Shown: piece after piece, positions 61,189-64,000 of the stretch
Position numbering within the stretch: the first letter of the stretch is position 1
Layout of the letters: the number at the start of each line of letters is the position of its first letter
Assembly (NCBI RefSeq): GCF_000299395.1
Contig: NC_018656.1
Span: forward strand, 62,001-126,000
Direction of reading: 5' to 3'
Length of the DNA stretch: 64,000 nt
DNA from: Candidatus Nitrosopumilus sediminis
Lineage (GTDB): Archaea > Thermoproteota > Nitrososphaeria > Nitrososphaerales > Nitrosopumilaceae
Notes under the pieces: model-generated
Databases searched by the model: none
What the model saw: only the letters and a program-made list of their open reading frames with translations
Told to the model about the DNA's origin: nothing
Made by a program: the position numbers and the translations under genes

Positions 61189-62280
61189 ATGGATAAGAAA
61201 ATACAAATTGCTGCAATTGCTGTAGCAGCAGTATTTTCTATCTTGGTTTTAACATCTCCTACTGATCCAATTCCACTACCTGAACTAAATTCAAATTCTA
61301 AAGGTGACTTTGTAACTATTCTTGCTGAAAACCTTGACAAACCTCGTGCTATTGCTGTTTCAGATGATCGAATTTTTGTTACAGAAAAAGATGGAATGAT
61401 CAGAGTAATTCAAAATAATACTTTGTTAGAATCCCCATTAGCTACACTACGTGCTGCTGATGTGTTTGATGGTGGATTACTAGGCATTACAGTACATCCA
61501 AATTTTTCAAACAATCATTATCTGTATGTGTTTTTGACATATGATGAGAATGGAAATTTATGGAATAAAATTTTAAGAATTACAGAATCTAAAAATAAAT
61601 TAGTTGATGCAGAAACTATCTTCGATAAGATTCCTGGCTCTTCATTTACAAATGGTGGTTTTATTAAATTCGGTCCTGATGAAAAATTGTATGTAGGAAC
61701 TGGAACCGTTTCTGATGCGTCACATCTTCCACAAGATCTTAACTCTTTGTCTGGAAAAATTTTGAGATTAAATGATGATGGTTCAATTCCAGATGATAAC
61801 CCTTTTTCAAACTCACCCGTCTATTCATTGGGACACAGAAATCCTCAAGGGATGACTTGGGATAACGATGGAAATTTGTTTGTAGCAGAATTTGGACCCG
61901 AAAAAAATGATGAAATTAATCTGATCCAACCAGGAAAAAACTATGGGTGGCCTGAACAACAATGTTCTGGAAATGAAAATTTCCAAGATGCGATTCTCTG
62001 CTATGATCCAAGCATAGAACCTGGTGGCATATTGTTTTATTCTGGAGATACGCTAAATTTTGAATCTTCATTCATAATGGCGTCTATGAGGGCATCAAAT
62101 CTATATCAATTGGATTTTGAGGAGGGATTGAGTTCGCAAAAATCAATTCTTAGTGGTATAGGACGTGTTCGTGATGTAGTTCAAGGTCAGGATGGAAGTC
62201 TTTATGTGATCACTTCAAATACTGATGGAAAAGGTTTTCCAGACAGTATGGATGATAAACTATTGAGGATATTGAAATAA
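61189..62280 (+). CDS. Exported PQQ-type sugar (glucose/sorbosone-like) dehydrogenase
   Basis: 363 aa from ATG 61189. N-terminal membrane or signal helix (IQIAAIAVAAVFSILVLTS), then a six-bladed propeller: LDKPRAIAVSDDRIFVTEKDG, GLLGITVHPNFSNNHYLYVF, FGPDEKLYVGTG, SLSGKILRLNDDG and SLGHRNPQGMTWDNDGNLFVAEFGPEKNDEIN. These match the soluble aldose sugar dehydrogenase family (the HRN and GP(E)KNDE segments bind PQQ and Ca2+). Whether the cell makes PQQ is not evident from this window. Confidence 0.82.
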   Translation: MDKKIQIAAIAVAAVFSILVLTSPTDPIPLPELNSNSKGDFVTILAENLDKPRAIAVSDDRIFVTEKDGMIRVIQNNTLLESPLATLRAADVFDGGLLGITVHPNFSNNHYLYVFLTYDENGNLWNKILRITESKNKLVDAETIFDKIPGSSFTNGGFIKFGPDEKLYVGTGTVSDASHLPQDLNSLSGKILRLNDDGSIPDDNPFSNSPVYSLGHRNPQGMTWDNDGNLFVAEFGPEKNDEINLIQPGKNYGWPEQQCSGNENFQDAILCYDPSIEPGGILFYSGDTLNFESSFIMASMRASNLYQLDFEEGLSSQKSILSGIGRVRDVVQGQDGSLYVITSNTDGKGFPDSMDDKLLRILK

Positions 62281-62281
62281 G

Positions 62282-63538
62282 ATGCCTGATTCATCAATTT
62301 CCAAATTCTTTGAAAAATCTAGAAAAGATAGACTAGACATCGTTGCAAACTTTGCCAATCTTTCAGATGAAGACATAGATGTTTTACAAAATGAAAATGG
62401 TGGAATTTCTTTTGATAAAGCAGATAAAATGGTAGAAAACGCCATTGGAACATTTTCACTTCCATTAGGAATTGCAACAAATTTCAAGATAAACGGCAAA
62501 GATTACATTGTTCCTATGGTCATTGAAGAACCATCCGTGATAGCCGCAGCATCAAAGGGAGCTAAAATTGCACGAATAAAGGGTGGATTTGAAGTTTCTG
62601 CAAATGAATCTTTTAGCATTGGGCAAATACAGATGTTAGATGTTGATATTCCTTTAGCTATTTCACAAATTAAAAATTCTTCAAATGAACTTCTCGAACT
62701 AGCAAATTCAAAAAGTAATACTTTGTCTAAAATGGGAAAAGGTGCCAAAGAAGTCTCATGTAAAGAAATTGATACTCCTTCTGGAAAAATGCTCATTGTT
62801 GAATTGTTAATTGATGTTGGTGATGCGATGGGTGCCAATGTAACCAATACCATGTGTGAAGCTATTTCTCCCTTAATCGAAAAGATTACTGACGGTAGAG
62901 CACTACTTCGTATTTTATCTAATTATTCTACTCGAAGAATAGCCAAAGCAAAAGCTGTATTTGAAAAAGAAGCAGTTGGAGGTGAGCAAGTAGTTGATAA
63001 CATTATTTCTGCTTTTGAATTTGCTGACAATGATGTGTATAGAGCTGTCACTCATAACAAAGGTATCATGAATGGAACTATAGCTGTTGCAAATGCTGTA
63101 GGTCAGGATAGTAGAGCCATTGAAGCTGCCGCAAATGCATATGCCGCACAATCTGGAAGATATCGCTCTTTAAGTAAGTGGAGTAAAGACAAGGACGGAA
63201 ATTTGGTTGGAATTTTGGAAATCCCACTTTCTGTAGGTATTGTAGGAGGGATTGCCAATGTTCATCCAGTAGCTAAAGTCTGTACAAAAATTCTAGGAGC
63301 TTCTTCGGCACAAGAACTAGCATGTATTATGACTGCTACTGGTCTGGCTCAAAATTATAGTGCAATTAGAGCACTTGCTACTGAAGGAATACAAAAAGGA
63401 CACATGCGACTTCATGCAAGAAATTTGGCTGCTGCAGCAGGTGCCACACCTGATCAAATCGATGATATTGTTCAGAAAATGATTAAAGAAAAGAAAATTT
63501 CACTTGATAGAGCTAAAGAATTACTTGAGCAAATTTAA
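62282..63538 (+). CDS. hmgA: HMG-CoA reductase, class II type
   Basis: 418 aa. ENAIGTFSLPLGIATNFKING and VIEEPSVIAAASKGAK are the class II (Pseudomonas mevalonii-like) forms of the substrate loop. DVGDAMGANVTNTMCEAI holds the cofactor Asp and dinucleotide motif, and THNKGIMNGTIAVANAVGQDSRAIEA the catalytic Lys and Asp; a His is present in GHMRLHARNLA. It makes mevalonate for isoprenoid lipids. Sits 1 bp after the sugar dehydrogenase, probably co-transcribed. Confidence 0.9.
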   Translation: MPDSSISKFFEKSRKDRLDIVANFANLSDEDIDVLQNENGGISFDKADKMVENAIGTFSLPLGIATNFKINGKDYIVPMVIEEPSVIAAASKGAKIARIKGGFEVSANESFSIGQIQMLDVDIPLAISQIKNSSNELLELANSKSNTLSKMGKGAKEVSCKEIDTPSGKMLIVELLIDVGDAMGANVTNTMCEAISPLIEKITDGRALLRILSNYSTRRIAKAKAVFEKEAVGGEQVVDNIISAFEFADNDVYRAVTHNKGIMNGTIAVANAVGQDSRAIEAAANAYAAQSGRYRSLSKWSKDKDGNLVGILEIPLSVGIVGGIANVHPVAKVCTKILGASSAQELACIMTATGLAQNYSAIRALATEGIQKGHMRLHARNLAAAAGATPDQIDDIVQKMIKEKKISLDRAKELLEQI

Positions 63539-63577
63539 ACATGCGATTATATACACTAAAAAGTGAAAAAATTAAAA

Positions 63578-64000
63578 ATGTCTGAAGTAAAATTTGCTAT
63601 TCCAAAAGGAAGTTTAGAAGAGGCTACATTCAAACTATTAGAAAAATCTTGGACTAGAGTAAATCGTAAGAGTAGAACTTATCGAGTTTATCTTGATGAT
63701 CCTAGTATTGTTGTCAAAATGCTTCGCCCTCAAGAAATTCCAACATTGGTTGCAGAAGGATTGTATGATGTAGGAATAACTGGCAAGGATTGGGTGGGGG
63801 AAACAAATGCTGATGTTGAACCTATCTTAGATTTAGAATATGGTAAAATTAGATTAGTAATTGCTTTTCCTGACAAGTATCGCTACAAAAATCTTGACGA
63901 AATGATTGCAGATTATGGTAAAAAGAAAAAAACACTTAGAATTTCATCTGAATATCTTACAACAGCTTCAAAATTTCTAAAACAATCAAAATCTTACAAA
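63578..64000 (+). CDS. hisG: ATP phosphoribosyltransferase, N-terminal part
   Basis: The first 141 codons, from ATG 63578, before the right edge. FAIPKGSLEEATFKLLEKS and the PRPP/ATP-site segments EIPTLVAEGLYDVGITGKDWV and LRISSEYLTTA identify HisG, the first enzyme of histidine synthesis. Whether it has the C-terminal regulatory domain (long form) cannot be seen. Confidence 0.9.
   Translation, partial: MSEVKFAIPKGSLEEATFKLLEKSWTRVNRKSRTYRVYLDDPSIVVKMLRPQEIPTLVAEGLYDVGITGKDWVGETNADVEPILDLEYGKIRLVIAFPDKYRYKNLDEMIADYGKKKKTLRISSEYLTTASKFLKQSKSYK

Noticed and set aside
1-64000. CRISPR array, IS element, rRNA genes
   Set aside because: No regularly spaced repeats, transposase or integrase motifs, or rRNA-like conserved stretches were seen on reading.

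Overview
The window comes from an AT-rich archaeal chromosome of the Nitrososphaerota (Thaumarchaeota), most like a marine Nitrosopumilus-type ammonia oxidiser. The evidence is archaeal information-processing genes (eS27, eL42, exosome Csl4, thermosome, TiaS, Dph2, archaeal initiator tRNA), a heme-copper oxidase operon with a split subunit II and a tandem cupredoxin, F420-linked NpdG, archaeal pterin (MptE) and cobalamin (CobY) enzymes, and many genes that start 20-30 bp after a TATA box with almost no leader. Ammonia oxidation genes themselves are not in the window.

Layout. 1-8.4 kb: a glycosyltransferase fragment, MtnA, a MIP18-PqqD fusion, small membrane or secreted proteins, tRNA-Arg, an aminotransferase, a PPOX-fold protein, NpdG and a phosphatase. 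8.4-12.7 kb: terminal oxidase operon (two-piece subunit II, subunit I, double cupredoxin, half-size CtaA), with a convergent gene whose mature protein may begin with histidine. 12.7-20.6 kb: SRPBCC protein, tRNA-Lys, a two-component pair, methyltransferase, IlvE, aspartate kinase, glycosyltransferase, tRNA-Val.

20.6-37.2 kb is accessory. It opens with a 2,001-bp islet bracketed by a 23-bp repeat of the tRNA-Val 3' end. The islet carries a UbiE-like methyltransferase, a chorismate-lyase-like protein and a UbiA-like membrane protein, which together suggest a prenylated 4-hydroxybenzoate or quinone-type pathway. Next come surface proteins, glycosyltransferases, a PGI/PMI, a broken response regulator, two divergent class III cyclases (one leading an operon with a tyrosinase), a FilR1-type regulator with a tiny zinc ribbon, and a truncated metzincin joined to a headless zinc ribbon. 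Much of 24-34 kb is visibly richer in GC than its surroundings.

37.2-64 kb is core again: heme O synthase with an Lrp regulator that appears to start at ACG, Asd, a cobalamin operon (frameshifted CobC, CobQ without its glutaminase domain, CbiB, CobS, CobY), ribosomal proteins, adenine deaminase, thermosome, ROK kinase, GuaA, MptE/FolP, GuaB, PheA, Csl4, an MDR dehydrogenase, TPR protein, Dph2, TiaS, initiator tRNA-Met, a sugar dehydrogenase, class II HMG-CoA reductase and the start of HisG.

Co-operating sets are the oxidase operon plus CtaA and CtaB (heme A supply), the B12 operon, pterin genes (MptE/FolP) beside purine genes (GuaA/GuaB), and amino-acid genes (LysC, Asd, IlvE, PheA, HisG). 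No CRISPR array, integrase, transposase or rRNA was seen. All functional calls rest on motif recognition by eye; no database search was run.
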